64,000 nt of DNA from Flavobacteriaceae bacterium UBA3356. GTDB taxonomy: Bacteria > Bacteroidota > Bacteroidia > Flavobacteriales > Flavobacteriaceae. Shown here one piece after another: positions 26,170 through 34,681 of this stretch; position 1 is the first letter of the stretch, and each line of letters opens with the position of its first letter. The notes beneath the pieces are model-generated. The model did no database searches. It was not told where the DNA came from and saw only the letters and a program-made list of their open reading frames with translations. The DNA is taken from positions 124,001 through 188,000 of the forward strand of contig DEQW01000002.1 in NCBI GenBank assembly GCA_002360635.1. Direction: 5' to 3'. The position numbers and the translations under genes were made by a program.

Positions 26170-26722
26170 AATTCACGTCATTTTGTTTGTTAATATTGTT
26201 TTGAAGCATCTTGCGGGCTTTTGACAATTGCGATTTAGATGTGCCTTCACTAATCTGCAATAATTCGGCAATTTCACTATGCTTATAGCCTTCTACGGCA
26301 TATAATACAAATACGGTTTTATAGCCATCGGGCAGACTATCTATCACTTTTTGTATTTCAGCTACTTCAAAACCTGTATCAATGGTCGTTGCGTACTCAA
26401 GTGAGTTTTCAATAACCGATTCGTCTTTAAAATAAAGTTTATTTTGTCTTCTTAATTCACTAATAGATTCATTTACCATAATACGGCGTATCCACCCTTC
26501 AAAACTACCCTGATCACTAAACGAATCCAGTTTTGTAAAAACCTTGTAAAATCCGTTGAGCATAGTTTCTTCGGCCAAGTCATTATTTTTTAGATACTGC
26601 CTGCAAACACTTAACATTTTTGGAGCAAAAAACTGGTACAATTCGTACTGCGCACGACGATCGCCTTTTTTTGCTTTCTTTATAAGCTTTTTATAATTTT
26701 TATGTAATGAAATTAATTTCAC
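26156..26722 (-). CDS. ECF-type RNA polymerase sigma factor
   Basis: A 188-residue sigma-70-family factor of the extracytoplasmic-function type. Region 2 is seen in FAPKMLSVCRQYLKNNDLAEETMLNGFYKVFTKLDSF-type residues (30-70) and FEGWIRRIMVNESISELRR. Region 4 contains LPDGYKTVFVLYAVEGYKHSEIAELLQISEGTSKSQLSKAR with its helix-turn-helix. It heads a three-gene set with an anti-sigma-like gene and an outer-membrane protein. Its 108-nt upstream gap holds no clear TAnnTTTG promoter, so its own control is unknown. Confidence 0.92.
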   Translation of the reverse strand: MKLISLHKNYKKLIKKAKKGDRRAQYELYQFFAPKMLSVCRQYLKNNDLAEETMLNGFYKVFTKLDSFSDQGSFEGWIRRIMVNESISELRRQNKLYFKDESVIENSLEYATTIDTGFEVAEIQKVIDSLPDGYKTVFVLYAVEGYKHSEIAELLQISEGTSKSQLSKARKMLQNNINKQNDVNYGAQ

Positions 26723-26830
26723 AGTTTGCTTCGCATGGCTTTCTATTAATAGAGACGCAATTTTAGTGCAAAAGGTTGCCTGAGAATAAAAAAAATTGAA
26801 ACTTTAGGTTTTCTGGCTTGAGAGTTCAGT

Positions 26831-27808
26831 TTATTTTTTTCTGTCAATTACGTAGTTAACCATCAACTCTAATGCTTCTTTATAGGGAGACTCTGGGTAT
26901 GTTTGAAGAATTTTCAACGCTCTCTCTTGGTAGGCTTTCATTTTAGTGATCGCATAGTCTAGACCACCACTGTCTTTCACAAAAGCAATAACCTGTTTTA
27001 CTCGTTTTTTATCCTTATTGTGATTTTTTACCGAATTTATAAGCCATCTTTTGTCTTTGGGCGGGACGGTGTTCAAACTATAAATTAAAGGAAGGGTCAT
27101 TTTTTGTTCTTTAATGTCTATACCGGTAGGTTTCCCGATTTTTTCATTTCCATAATCGAAAAGATCATCTTTTATCTGAAATGCAATACCAATCAACTCA
27201 CCAAATTCTCGCATCGCCTCAACCTCTTCTTTGGGAGCATTAACCGATTGGGCGCCCATTGCACAACATGCGGCAATAAGCGTAGCTGTTTTTTGACGGA
27301 TTATATCGAAATACACATCTTCAGTAATGTCAAGTTTTCTGGCCTTTTCAATTTGAAGCAATTCCCCTTCGCTCATCTCGCGAACGGCAACCGAAATGAT
27401 TTTCAGTAAATCGAAGTCGTCATAGTCAATAGAAAGCAATAACCCCTTAGACAACAAATAATCGCCAACAAGAACCGCAATTTTATTTTTCCATAGGGCA
27501 TTGATCGAAAAGAATCCACGACGACGGTTGCTATCATCCACAACATCATCGTGAACCAAGGTTGCGGTGTGGATAAGCTCTATTACCGATGCACCCCGGT
27601 ATGTTCTTTCTTCGACTGCTCCGTTTCCAGTCATTTTTGCGATAAGAAAAACAAACATAGGGCGCATTTGTTTTCCTTTACGGTTTACAACATAATGTGT
27701 AATTCTATTGAGTAAAGCAACTTTTGAAGACATGGCACCAGAGAACTTTTTTTCGAAAAGTTCCATTTCGGATTCAATGGGTTGTTTTATTTGCGAAACG
27801 ATTTTCAT
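26831..27808 (-). CDS. Polyprenyl (octaprenyl-type) diphosphate synthase
   Basis: Trans-prenyltransferase making the side chain of menaquinone or a related isoprenoid. The first Asp-rich motif is in LVHDDVVDDSNRRRG (near residue 85), and the second is in IKDDLFDYGNEKIGKPTG (near residue 215). Length 325 is typical of IspB/HepPP synthase component II. The chain length cannot be read reliably. A TATTTTTG box at 27817-27824 lies just upstream; the gene is divergent from the secreted protein at 27901. Confidence 0.92.
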   Translation of the reverse strand: MKIVSQIKQPIESEMELFEKKFSGAMSSKVALLNRITHYVVNRKGKQMRPMFVFLIAKMTGNGAVEERTYRGASVIELIHTATLVHDDVVDDSNRRRGFFSINALWKNKIAVLVGDYLLSKGLLLSIDYDDFDLLKIISVAVREMSEGELLQIEKARKLDITEDVYFDIIRQKTATLIAACCAMGAQSVNAPKEEVEAMREFGELIGIAFQIKDDLFDYGNEKIGKPTGIDIKEQKMTLPLIYSLNTVPPKDKRWLINSVKNHNKDKKRVKQVIAFVKDSGGLDYAITKMKAYQERALKILQTYPESPYKEALELMVNYVIDRKK

Positions 27809-27868
27809 TCGTGCTTCAAAAATAGAATAAATGCAAGTAAAAATTATAAATTTTTAATAATATTCACT

Positions 27869-27876
27869 ATATTCGC
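27869..27876 (+). promoter_or_regulatory. Candidate -7 element for the secreted T9SS protein
   Basis: TATATTCG, one base off TAnnTTTG, lies 24 nt before the ATG at 27901 in the short divergent gap. Confidence 0.4.
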
Positions 27877-27900
27877 CTTAAACTAAAAAACATTTATATT

Positions 27901-28761
27901 ATGAAAAAAATTACTTTATTAGCAGCATTTTTTGTTGCTTTTGCAATGAACGCCCAAACTACGCTTATTGATGAGGGCTTTGATGACATCACAACTTTAA
28001 CTGATTATGTAGTAGTTAACGTAAGTGATGCTCCTGGAACAACCGATATTTTTCAGGGTAACCCAGATGTTTTTCCAGCATTTGATGGAGCACCTGAAGC
28101 TTATGTAGGAATGAACTTTAACGCCACTGCTGGTAGCTTAATTGATCTTTACCTTTTACTTCCAGAATTAGACCTTAAAAATGGTGATATCATATCATTT
28201 TACACAAGAACAGGTGAAGGCAGTACTTTCCCTGACAGATTAGAAGTACGTATTGACCCAGATGGAACTGGAACAGAGCCAACTTCTGGTGATGTAGGTT
28301 CTTACACTGAATTATTAAGTGAAATTAATCCAAATCTTGATCAAGGTGGTTACCCAGAAACTTGGGAACCAGCTCAAGAAATCACAATCTCAGGTCTTCC
28401 AACTGAAGGAGCTACAACTAGAATTGCTCTTCGTTATTGGGTAACCGATGGAGGTCCTGCAGGTTCTAACTCTAACTTTATTGGAATTGACAGATTACAA
28501 GTTGAATCTACTTTAGGAGTTAATGAGCAAGCGTTTGACAATTTCACATATTTTGTTGATGCAGCTAGCCAGTTAAACCTTAAAGCGAGTTCAGCTATGA
28601 ATTCAGTTGAAGTTTATAACGTATTAGGACAGCAGGTAATTTCTCAGAAATTAGCTAACACTAACGAATCAGTTAGCTTGTCTGCTCTTAAGTCTGGTGT
28701 TTATCTTGCAACCGTTACTATTGACGGAGCTAAGAAAACTTTTAAAGTAGCTAAGAAATAA
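27901..28761 (+). CDS. Secreted choice-of-anchor-J protein with T9SS type A sorting domain
   Basis: A 286-residue protein with signal peptide MKKITLLAAFFVAFAMNAQ and a jelly-roll-like 'choice-of-anchor J' region (about 25-205). That region is recognisable from DEGFDD near its start, DIISFYTRTGEGSTFPDRLEV and the closing NFIGIDRLQVE. The C-terminal ~75 residues (SAMNSVEVYNVLGQQVISQ ... LKSGVYLATVTIDG...KTFKVAKK) are a type IX secretion sorting domain, which directs export across the outer membrane. Partner and ligand are unknown. It is monocistronic, with a terminator just after. Confidence 0.88.
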   Translation: MKKITLLAAFFVAFAMNAQTTLIDEGFDDITTLTDYVVVNVSDAPGTTDIFQGNPDVFPAFDGAPEAYVGMNFNATAGSLIDLYLLLPELDLKNGDIISFYTRTGEGSTFPDRLEVRIDPDGTGTEPTSGDVGSYTELLSEINPNLDQGGYPETWEPAQEITISGLPTEGATTRIALRYWVTDGGPAGSNSNFIGIDRLQVESTLGVNEQAFDNFTYFVDAASQLNLKASSAMNSVEVYNVLGQQVISQKLANTNESVSLSALKSGVYLATVTIDGAKKTFKVAKK

Positions 28762-28782
28762 TTCTTACTTTAAATACAACGA

Positions 28783-28813
28783 AAAAAAGAGCGGTTTAAA
28801 ACCGCTCTTTTTT
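28783..28813. terminator. Bidirectional terminator between convergent genes
   Basis: A 15-bp perfect stem (28783-28797 with 28799-28813; core AGAGCGGTTT) with a minimal loop, A-run on the left and T-run on the right. It serves the plus-strand secreted-protein gene and the minus-strand rlmN. Confidence 0.88.
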
Positions 28814-28842
28814 ATTTTGTCATTTTATAAATTTCTTACTCA

Positions 28843-29883
28843 TCAGCTTTTATTCGCTAGCTGTCCACAAGCGGCATCAATATCTTTTCCGCGGCTTCTT
28901 CGCACCGTAACCGGTATGCGGTTCTTTTCTAGTTTTTCTATATATAAGTCTAAAGCTAAATTATCTGCTTGCTGAAACTCACCATCATCAATAGGGTTAT
29001 ATTCTATTAAGTTAATTTTACATGGAACCGATTTACAGAACTGTACCAAAGCATCTACGTCTTTTTCAGTATCATTTATATCTTTCCAAACAATATATTC
29101 ATACGTAACACGACGCTTTGTTTTAGCATACCAATACTCTATTGATTCGTGTAAATCCTCTAAAGTAAAACTTTTAGCAAACGGCATGATTTGCTCCCGC
29201 GTTTCTTGAATGGCAGAATGCAAGGAAACAGCGAGATTGAATTTCACTTCGTCATCTGCTAGCTTTTTAATCATTTTTGGAACACCAGATGTGGAAAGTG
29301 TAATCCGTTTTGGTGACATTCTCAACCCTTCTTCCGAGGTAATCATTTTAATGGACTCCAGAACATTTTTGTAATTCATGAGCGGTTCACCCATACCCAT
29401 GTAAACTATATTGGACAAAGGCTTATCATGATACAGTAGACTCTCTTTATGAATAGCGACGACTTGATCAAAAATCTCATCTGGATTCAAGTTCCGCATT
29501 CGTTTTAAACGGGATGTTGCGCAAAATTTACAATCCAGACTACAACCTACTTGAGAAGAAACACAAGCTGTAGTTCGAGATTTTGTTGGTATTAAAACAG
29601 ACTCTACAACAAAACCGTCGTGTAGTTTTACAGCATTTTTAATGGTACCGTCATTGCTTTTTTGAAGGCTATCTACTTCTATATGGTTTATCACAAAGTT
29701 TTGCTCCAAATGTGACCGGGTTTCTTTTGAGATATTTGTCATATCTTCAAAATTGTGGATCCCTTTATTCCAAAGCCATTCGTATACTTGATTACCACGA
29801 AATGCTTTGTCGCCAATACTTACAAAAAATTCACGTAATTCTTCTTTTGATAATGCTCGTATGTCTTTTTTTTCTGAAACCAT
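28843..29883 (-). CDS. rlmN: Dual-specificity 23S rRNA/tRNA adenine-C2 methyltransferase RlmN
   Basis: Radical SAM enzyme that methylates C2 of A2503 in 23S rRNA and A37 in some tRNAs. The cluster motif CSLDCKFCATS (CxxxCxxC) lies near residue 115. GMGEPLMNYKNV and SPKRITLSTSGV follow, and the second catalytic Cys is in DAACGQL at the C-terminus. Length 346 is typical. TAATTTTG at 29891-29898 lies directly upstream. Confidence 0.96.
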   Translation of the reverse strand: MVSEKKDIRALSKEELREFFVSIGDKAFRGNQVYEWLWNKGIHNFEDMTNISKETRSHLEQNFVINHIEVDSLQKSNDGTIKNAVKLHDGFVVESVLIPTKSRTTACVSSQVGCSLDCKFCATSRLKRMRNLNPDEIFDQVVAIHKESLLYHDKPLSNIVYMGMGEPLMNYKNVLESIKMITSEEGLRMSPKRITLSTSGVPKMIKKLADDEVKFNLAVSLHSAIQETREQIMPFAKSFTLEDLHESIEYWYAKTKRRVTYEYIVWKDINDTEKDVDALVQFCKSVPCKINLIEYNPIDDGEFQQADNLALDLYIEKLEKNRIPVTVRRSRGKDIDAACGQLANKS

Positions 29884-29890
29884 AAGAGTG

Positions 29891-29898
29891 CAAAATTA
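29891..29898 (-). promoter_or_regulatory. Candidate -7 element for rlmN
   Basis: The minus strand reads TAATTTTG, a perfect TAnnTTTG, 8 nt before the rlmN ATG. This would give a near-leaderless transcript. Confidence 0.45.
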
Positions 29899-29960
29899 CG
29901 GTTTAGTTATTTGATTATAGAAAGATTAAGAAGTATTTATGGATTGAAAAGCGTAAGCAA

Positions 29961-31619
29961 TTATCGATTTACCACAATTTTTTTTGTAATACTGGAATCA
30001 CTATCCAAATCTATTAATTTCAAAAAGTAAACCCCTTCTGAAAATTGGGCTATCGAAATTGTATTCATGGTATTTGACACCAACCCCTTCCCTATTTCTT
30101 GACCTGTTACATTATAGAACTGATATGATAAATTTGGGTAGCGGCTGTTTAAAACAGTTATAGTCTCCGAAGCTGGGTTGGGGTAAACTTTTAATTCGCC
30201 CGTTATTTCAAAGCTAGGGGCATTCAAAAGGTTTTCTATGGCTCCAAGCTCTGTTTGCCCTGTATTGAGTGGGTCTAACCATTCTTTAAGACGTTTATCA
30301 GGGCTTGCACCAGCATCCCAAGATACAGCAAACCTTCCGTAAATATCATACTCATTATTGCCTTCTAAACCTTCACAAGATGCATTACCTGCATATAATT
30401 GACCTATTATATGCCCTTTTTGGTTAAATAGTGGCGACCCTGATGAGCCACTTTCAGTAGTACCTATTTCCCAACCATTGCCTTGCCCTGCAGAAATCCC
30501 ACCTATTAACCATACTTCTTTACCGTTTGCAGTTTCATGCACAGCACCCGAATCATCACGACATACTTTCATTATATCTCCATTGGGGTGGTGAATGCCC
30601 ACTTCAAATTGTGGAAGTTCGTCGGTAATATCCCACCCTGCAAAAGCAACGTCCCAAGAACTGGGAACTTCATTATATAATTCTACCAATGCAAAGTCAC
30701 TAAGATCATTGTTTGCTTTTAAGGCTGCACCACTCATCGTGAAATTTGTTTGAATTCCTGGGCTTTGATCACTTTCACCACATACCGGACTTGGGCTCAT
30801 CCAATTAAACCTTATGGACCAAAAGGCTGGATCGCTATTATCTAAACAATGGTTCCCTGTTAACAAGTACGGTGTTTTGTCGTTATTAGTATTGTTGACG
30901 AGAACTGAAGAACACAAGTACCCATTACCCAAGTTAAGCAATGCAACAGTTTTCTTTAATATATCTTTTTGAATATCGAAATCTTCCCCTATTGAACAGT
31001 TTACATCATAATTACAATCGCCAGAATCATCTAAGCCACGGTTTTCTTCTACATATTCATCAACTCGTGACATTCTATAGCCGTGAATAATACTTCCAAT
31101 ATTTAAAAGCACTTGTTCATTAACTGAAACAGGCTCATAATACTCAACCCGAATTATATCCCCATTTACAAACCAAGAACCCAATTGTTGATTGTCTCTA
31201 TTTTGTTCGTTTGATAAGGGCATTAATATATCACTCCCATCATCATTGTATAAAAACAATTTAGAACCATTTGGTATGTAAAACTGTTCAAAATTTATAC
31301 TCAAATTAATAGCGTTAGGGGATTTAATGGCTACTCGCCAAATTTTATCACCATTTTCTAATTCTGTTACGTGACCTTCTTCATGGATATTTATTTTTAA
31401 GTTTCGTTTAATTCCGTATCGCCATGGAAGACTTTTGTCTTGGTCGTTAATATTATCTTGTTGCTGAAGAGCTATAAGATCAAGAGGAGGAAGTTCAATT
31501 GGGTGTATTTTTTCAATAGTATCTGTTCGCAAACCAATAGGCATGTTAACGATACTTTCTTGAGATAATACCGTAATAGCGAAAAACAAAAAAAAGAAAG
31601 AAAAAGTAGTTTTTTTCAT
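29961..31619 (-). CDS. Secreted lysyl-endopeptidase-like serine protease with T9SS sorting domain
   Basis: A 552-residue secreted S1-fold protease. The signal peptide ends near residue 19 (VLSQ). A propeptide-like N-terminal region (about 20-200) precedes the catalytic domain. The triad is visible as His in YLLTGNHCLDNSDP, Asp in NDLSDFALVEL and Ser in ESGSSGSPLFNQKG. Several Cys pairs suggest disulfides. This layout resembles Achromobacter protease I and related lysyl endopeptidases. The last ~80 residues (LKVYPNPASETITVLN... to KKIVVNR) are a type A T9SS sorting domain. It is monocistronic, after the queA terminator. Confidence 0.9.
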   Translation of the reverse strand: MKKTTFSFFFLFFAITVLSQESIVNMPIGLRTDTIEKIHPIELPPLDLIALQQQDNINDQDKSLPWRYGIKRNLKINIHEEGHVTELENGDKIWRVAIKSPNAINLSINFEQFYIPNGSKLFLYNDDGSDILMPLSNEQNRDNQQLGSWFVNGDIIRVEYYEPVSVNEQVLLNIGSIIHGYRMSRVDEYVEENRGLDDSGDCNYDVNCSIGEDFDIQKDILKKTVALLNLGNGYLCSSVLVNNTNNDKTPYLLTGNHCLDNSDPAFWSIRFNWMSPSPVCGESDQSPGIQTNFTMSGAALKANNDLSDFALVELYNEVPSSWDVAFAGWDITDELPQFEVGIHHPNGDIMKVCRDDSGAVHETANGKEVWLIGGISAGQGNGWEIGTTESGSSGSPLFNQKGHIIGQLYAGNASCEGLEGNNEYDIYGRFAVSWDAGASPDKRLKEWLDPLNTGQTELGAIENLLNAPSFEITGELKVYPNPASETITVLNSRYPNLSYQFYNVTGQEIGKGLVSNTMNTISIAQFSEGVYFLKLIDLDSDSSITKKIVVNR

Positions 31620-31701
31620 ACGCTCTTGATGCTGATACTTTTACAACACTACAAGATACTTTTTTATTCTCAAATTAGAAAATCATTTATCTGCTAAAAA
31701 C

Positions 31702-31730
31702 AAAAAAATCCTGATACAGGATCAGGATTT
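31702..31730 (-). terminator. Terminator after queA
   Basis: AAATCCTGAT (31706-31715) and ATCAGGATTT (31721-31730) form a 10-bp stem with a 5-nt loop; on the minus strand a run of seven T follows. It is 22 nt past the queA stop and ends the long minus-strand run that begins at 41301. Confidence 0.87.
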
Positions 31731-31752
31731 TATAAAGTAATTAAGTCTTAAA

Positions 31753-32802
31753 TTAGATGATAAGCATAGCGTCTCCGTACGTATAGAACCTATACTTCTC
31801 CTTAACTGCTTCAGCATATGCTTCTTTAATGAAATCATGTCCTGCAAAAGCAGAAACCATCATCAATAGAGTAGATTTTGGTGTATGGAAATTGGTTACC
31901 ATACAGTTTGCTATGCTAAAATCGTAAGGAGGAAAAATAAATTTGTTAGTCCAGCCTGAGTATTCATTAAGCATACTATTTGAGGAAACGGAGCTTTCTA
32001 AGGCACGCATAACCGTGGTTCCTACTGCACAAACACGTTTTTTTCTATTAATCCCTGTATTGATAGTATCTACAGAACTTTGAGGAAGTACAATCTCTTC
32101 AGAGTCCATTTTGTGTTTTGAAAGGTCTTCTACCTCAACAGGGCTAAAAGTCCCCAATCCTACGTGAAGCGTAACTTCAGCAAAATTAACCCCTTTAATT
32201 TCAAGGCGCTTTAGCAAATGCTTCGAGAAATGCAATCCTGCCGTTGGTGCAGCAACAGCTCCTTCTTCTTTTGCAAAAATTGTTTGGTAGCGCTCTGCAT
32301 CTTCTGGTTCCACATCCCGTTTAATGTACTTTGGCAATGGGGTTTCACCAAGCTCTGTCAGTTTTTTTCTGAATTCTTCATACGATCCATCAAAAAGAAA
32401 CCGAAGCGTACGCCCTCGCGAAGTTGTATTATCAATTACTTCGGCCACTAACGATTCGTCTTCACCAAAATATAGTTTATTACCAATTCTAATTTTACGA
32501 GCAGGATCTACCAGAACGTCCCAAAGACGAGTTTCTGGGTTTAATTCACGTAATAAAAATACCTCGATACGTGCTCCTGTTTTTTCTTTATTACCAAATA
32601 ATCGCGCCGGAAACACTTTGGTATTGTTTAAAACCAACACATCATCTTCATTAAAATAATCGATAAGATCCTTGAACATTTTATGCTCAATCGTCTTTTC
32701 TTTTCGGTTTAAAACCATTAATCTGGCTTCATCCCGGTTAGATGCTGGATATTCGGCTAATAATTCGTCTGGTAAGTCGAAGTTGAAATTAGAAAGTTTC
32801 AT
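31753..32802 (-). CDS. queA: S-adenosylmethionine:tRNA ribosyltransferase-isomerase QueA
   Basis: Makes epoxyqueuosine in tRNA by transferring the ribosyl part of SAM to preQ1. The family start MKLSNFNFDLPDELLAEYP is preceded by MG from an ATG 6 nt upstream (32808); I prefer 32802. VLNNTKVFPARLFG, PTAGLHFSKHLL and TLHVGLGTFSPVEVED are family landmarks. Length is 349. An 82-nt gap with a good promoter separates it from aroA, so it can be transcribed independently of the aromatic operon. Confidence 0.96.
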   Translation of the reverse strand: MKLSNFNFDLPDELLAEYPASNRDEARLMVLNRKEKTIEHKMFKDLIDYFNEDDVLVLNNTKVFPARLFGNKEKTGARIEVFLLRELNPETRLWDVLVDPARKIRIGNKLYFGEDESLVAEVIDNTTSRGRTLRFLFDGSYEEFRKKLTELGETPLPKYIKRDVEPEDAERYQTIFAKEEGAVAAPTAGLHFSKHLLKRLEIKGVNFAEVTLHVGLGTFSPVEVEDLSKHKMDSEEIVLPQSSVDTINTGINRKKRVCAVGTTVMRALESSVSSNSMLNEYSGWTNKFIFPPYDFSIANCMVTNFHTPKSTLLMMVSAFAGHDFIKEAYAEAVKEKYRFYTYGDAMLII

Positions 32803-32837
32803 TCCCATAGAAAGTCGTGTTTTGTCATGAAAAGTTG

Positions 32838-32869
32838 CAAATATACAACCTCAACATAGGGGTTGTCAA
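32838..32869 (-). promoter_or_regulatory. Promoter of queA
   Basis: On the minus strand TTG (32869-32867) and TATATTTG (32838-32845) are separated by 21 nt, matching the Bacteroidota -33/-7 form. The spacer contains the inverted repeat CAACC...GGTTG, a possible operator. The -7 element is 36 nt before the preferred start codon. Confidence 0.6.
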
Positions 32870-32884
32870 GTAAATAAGCAATTA

Positions 32885-34117
32885 TTATTTAAAATCTACG
32901 TTAATACCCGTTTTTTGGATATCTTCCCAGTAGGTGGGAAACGACTTCGACACCACCCCAGCATCATTTATATGGATAGTTTGTTTTAGCGCCAAAGGTG
33001 CAAAAGCCATGGCCATACGGTGATCATTATAAGTTTGTATGGTTACGTTTTCATTAATTTCTTTAGAAGCGACCAACTCTAATGTTTCATTAGTAACCGT
33101 TACTTTCGCTCCCAGTTTTTCCAATTCGGTTTTTAAGGCAAATAACCTATCGGTTTCTTTAATTTTTAAAGTGTGCAACCCTGTTAGTTTACATCCTAAC
33201 CCCAAACCAAAGCAAGTAACAGCAATTGTTTGCGCAATATCTGGAGTATCTACAAGGTTTAGCAATACGTGATCGGCAATTGGTTTGTTATTTTTTGAAA
33301 GTGATATGGAAGCATTTTCTTCATCATAATAAGTGGAAACACCCAATAAATCATAAATGGTCGCCAAAATAGAATCTCCTTGTAAACTGTTTTTAAAATA
33401 GCCCATTAAGGTTATTTCTGCTGCTTCGGAAAGAGCTACCATGCTATAAAAATAAGATGCCGAGCTCCAATCTGATTCTATTAATATTGCAATATCATCA
33501 ATTTTTGACACAGGTGTGACTTCAATTTTATTTTCTGAAAAAACACAAGAAACACCTATCTTTCTAAGCAATGAAGCCGTCATTTGAAGATATGGAGCCG
33601 AAGTGATATCCCCTTTAATATTTATTGTCAATCCATTTTGTAAAGAGGGTGCAATTAAAAGTAAAGCCGAAATGTACTGACTGCTCACATTCCCGGCAAT
33701 AGAAACGGTGTTTTTTGTAATTTCTGTTCCTGAAATGGCAATGGGCGGATATCCATCATTTTTAAGATAGCTTATTTCGGCCCCTAAATCTCGCAACGCA
33801 TCTACCAGTATTTTTATAGGACGCTGTTGCATACGCTCACTACCTGTTAATACGACCGAAGCATCTGGCCGAGTTGCGAAGTAGGCAGTTAAAAACCGCA
33901 TAGCAGTACCGGCGTGGTGAATATTTACTTCGCCTTTTTTAGACATGAGTGCTTTTTGTAGCACCATAGTATCATCACTTTCTGAAAGATTCTCAGTTTT
34001 AAGGTTTGGGAATTGAGATTGTAATATCAACAGTCGATTAGATTCACTTTTAGATCCTGAAACCTGTATGGTAGCTGAAACCTCTTTAGATTTTTTATAA
34101 CTGAGAACAGCTTTCAT
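32885..34117 (-). CDS. aroA: 3-phosphoshikimate 1-carboxyvinyltransferase (EPSP synthase)
   Basis: Sixth step of the shikimate pathway, joining PEP to shikimate-3-phosphate. GSKSESNRLLILQ near residue 22, HAGTAMRFLTAYFATRP near residue 62, KETDRLFALKTEL near residue 325 and the late YNDHRMAMAFAPLAL are the PEP and shikimate-site motifs. Length 410 is slightly short, as often in Bacteroidota. It is in the same minus-strand run as the DAHP synthase gene at 40102, so first and sixth pathway steps share one probable transcript. Confidence 0.95.
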   Translation of the reverse strand: MKAVLSYKKSKEVSATIQVSGSKSESNRLLILQSQFPNLKTENLSESDDTMVLQKALMSKKGEVNIHHAGTAMRFLTAYFATRPDASVVLTGSERMQQRPIKILVDALRDLGAEISYLKNDGYPPIAISGTEITKNTVSIAGNVSSQYISALLLIAPSLQNGLTINIKGDITSAPYLQMTASLLRKIGVSCVFSENKIEVTPVSKIDDIAILIESDWSSASYFYSMVALSEAAEITLMGYFKNSLQGDSILATIYDLLGVSTYYDEENASISLSKNNKPIADHVLLNLVDTPDIAQTIAVTCFGLGLGCKLTGLHTLKIKETDRLFALKTELEKLGAKVTVTNETLELVASKEINENVTIQTYNDHRMAMAFAPLALKQTIHINDAGVVSKSFPTYWEDIQKTGINVDFK

Positions 34118-34124
34118 AATCAGT

Positions 34125-34352
34125 TTACTTTTTCAACTTTTTCTTAAACTTTCCATAGGTTACAAAAAAGCCATAAATTAAACCTGCCAATAGGCTGCCT
34201 CCAATAAATATGTATGGATTTCTTTCATCAAAAAAAGAAGTTGAAAACCCATCAAAAGCCCATTTTATAAATACGAATAAAACTACAAATGAAATTCCCA
34301 GCAAAAATACTGATTTCCAAAAACCTTTGTGATTTATAACCTGTTTGAACAT
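34125..34352 (-). CDS. Small two-helix membrane protein, unknown function
   Basis: A 75-residue protein with two hydrophobic helices (about 12-32, SVFLLGISFVVLFVFIKWAF; about 46-66, YIFIGGSLLAGLIYGFFVTYG) and a strongly basic tail KFKKKLKK. I do not recognise a family with certainty. Its start overlaps the MazG-like gene stop by 1 nt and it ends 7 nt before aroA, so it is clearly part of the operon and probably real. Confidence 0.75.
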   Translation of the reverse strand: MFKQVINHKGFWKSVFLLGISFVVLFVFIKWAFDGFSTSFFDERNPYIFIGGSLLAGLIYGFFVTYGKFKKKLKK

Positions 34353-34678
34353 TACTTCAATTTTTCGTTATTGTGATGGCGATCGTGGTCACGTTTTGTT
34401 TTTATGTCCAGTTTTTTATTGAAAGCTTCTTCAAGGTTTACACCCGTTTGGTTTGCCAAACAAAGCACAACAAACAGAACATCTGCCAACTCTTCGCCAA
34501 GGTCCTTCTCCTTATCGCTTTCTTTTTCACTCTGCTCACCATACCTCCGGGCAATAATACGAGCTACTTCGCCTACTTCTTCGGTGAGCTGTGCCATATT
34601 GGTAAGCTCGTTAAAATAACGAACCCCATGTTCTTTTATCCATGCGTCAACGGCCTCTTGTGCGTTTTCAATATTCAT
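34352..34678 (-). CDS. MazG-like nucleotide pyrophosphohydrolase
   Basis: A 108-residue all-alpha NTP pyrophosphohydrolase. The metal-binding acidic residues are seen as EEVGEVARII (ExxE-type) and LGEELADVLFVVLCLANQ (ExxD). This small single-domain form is common in flavobacteria and probably removes non-canonical nucleotides. It is tightly packed: 3 nt after the DUF3857 gene and 1-nt overlap with the next. Confidence 0.87.
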   Translation of the reverse strand: MNIENAQEAVDAWIKEHGVRYFNELTNMAQLTEEVGEVARIIARRYGEQSEKESDKEKDLGEELADVLFVVLCLANQTGVNLEEAFNKKLDIKTKRDHDRHHNNEKLK

Positions 34679-34681
34679 TCG

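Noticed and set aside
26723..26830. Promoter or regulatory element before the ECF sigma gene
   Set aside because: I see only scattered TTG and A/T stretches with no TAnnTTTG at a fitting distance, so no feature is claimed.
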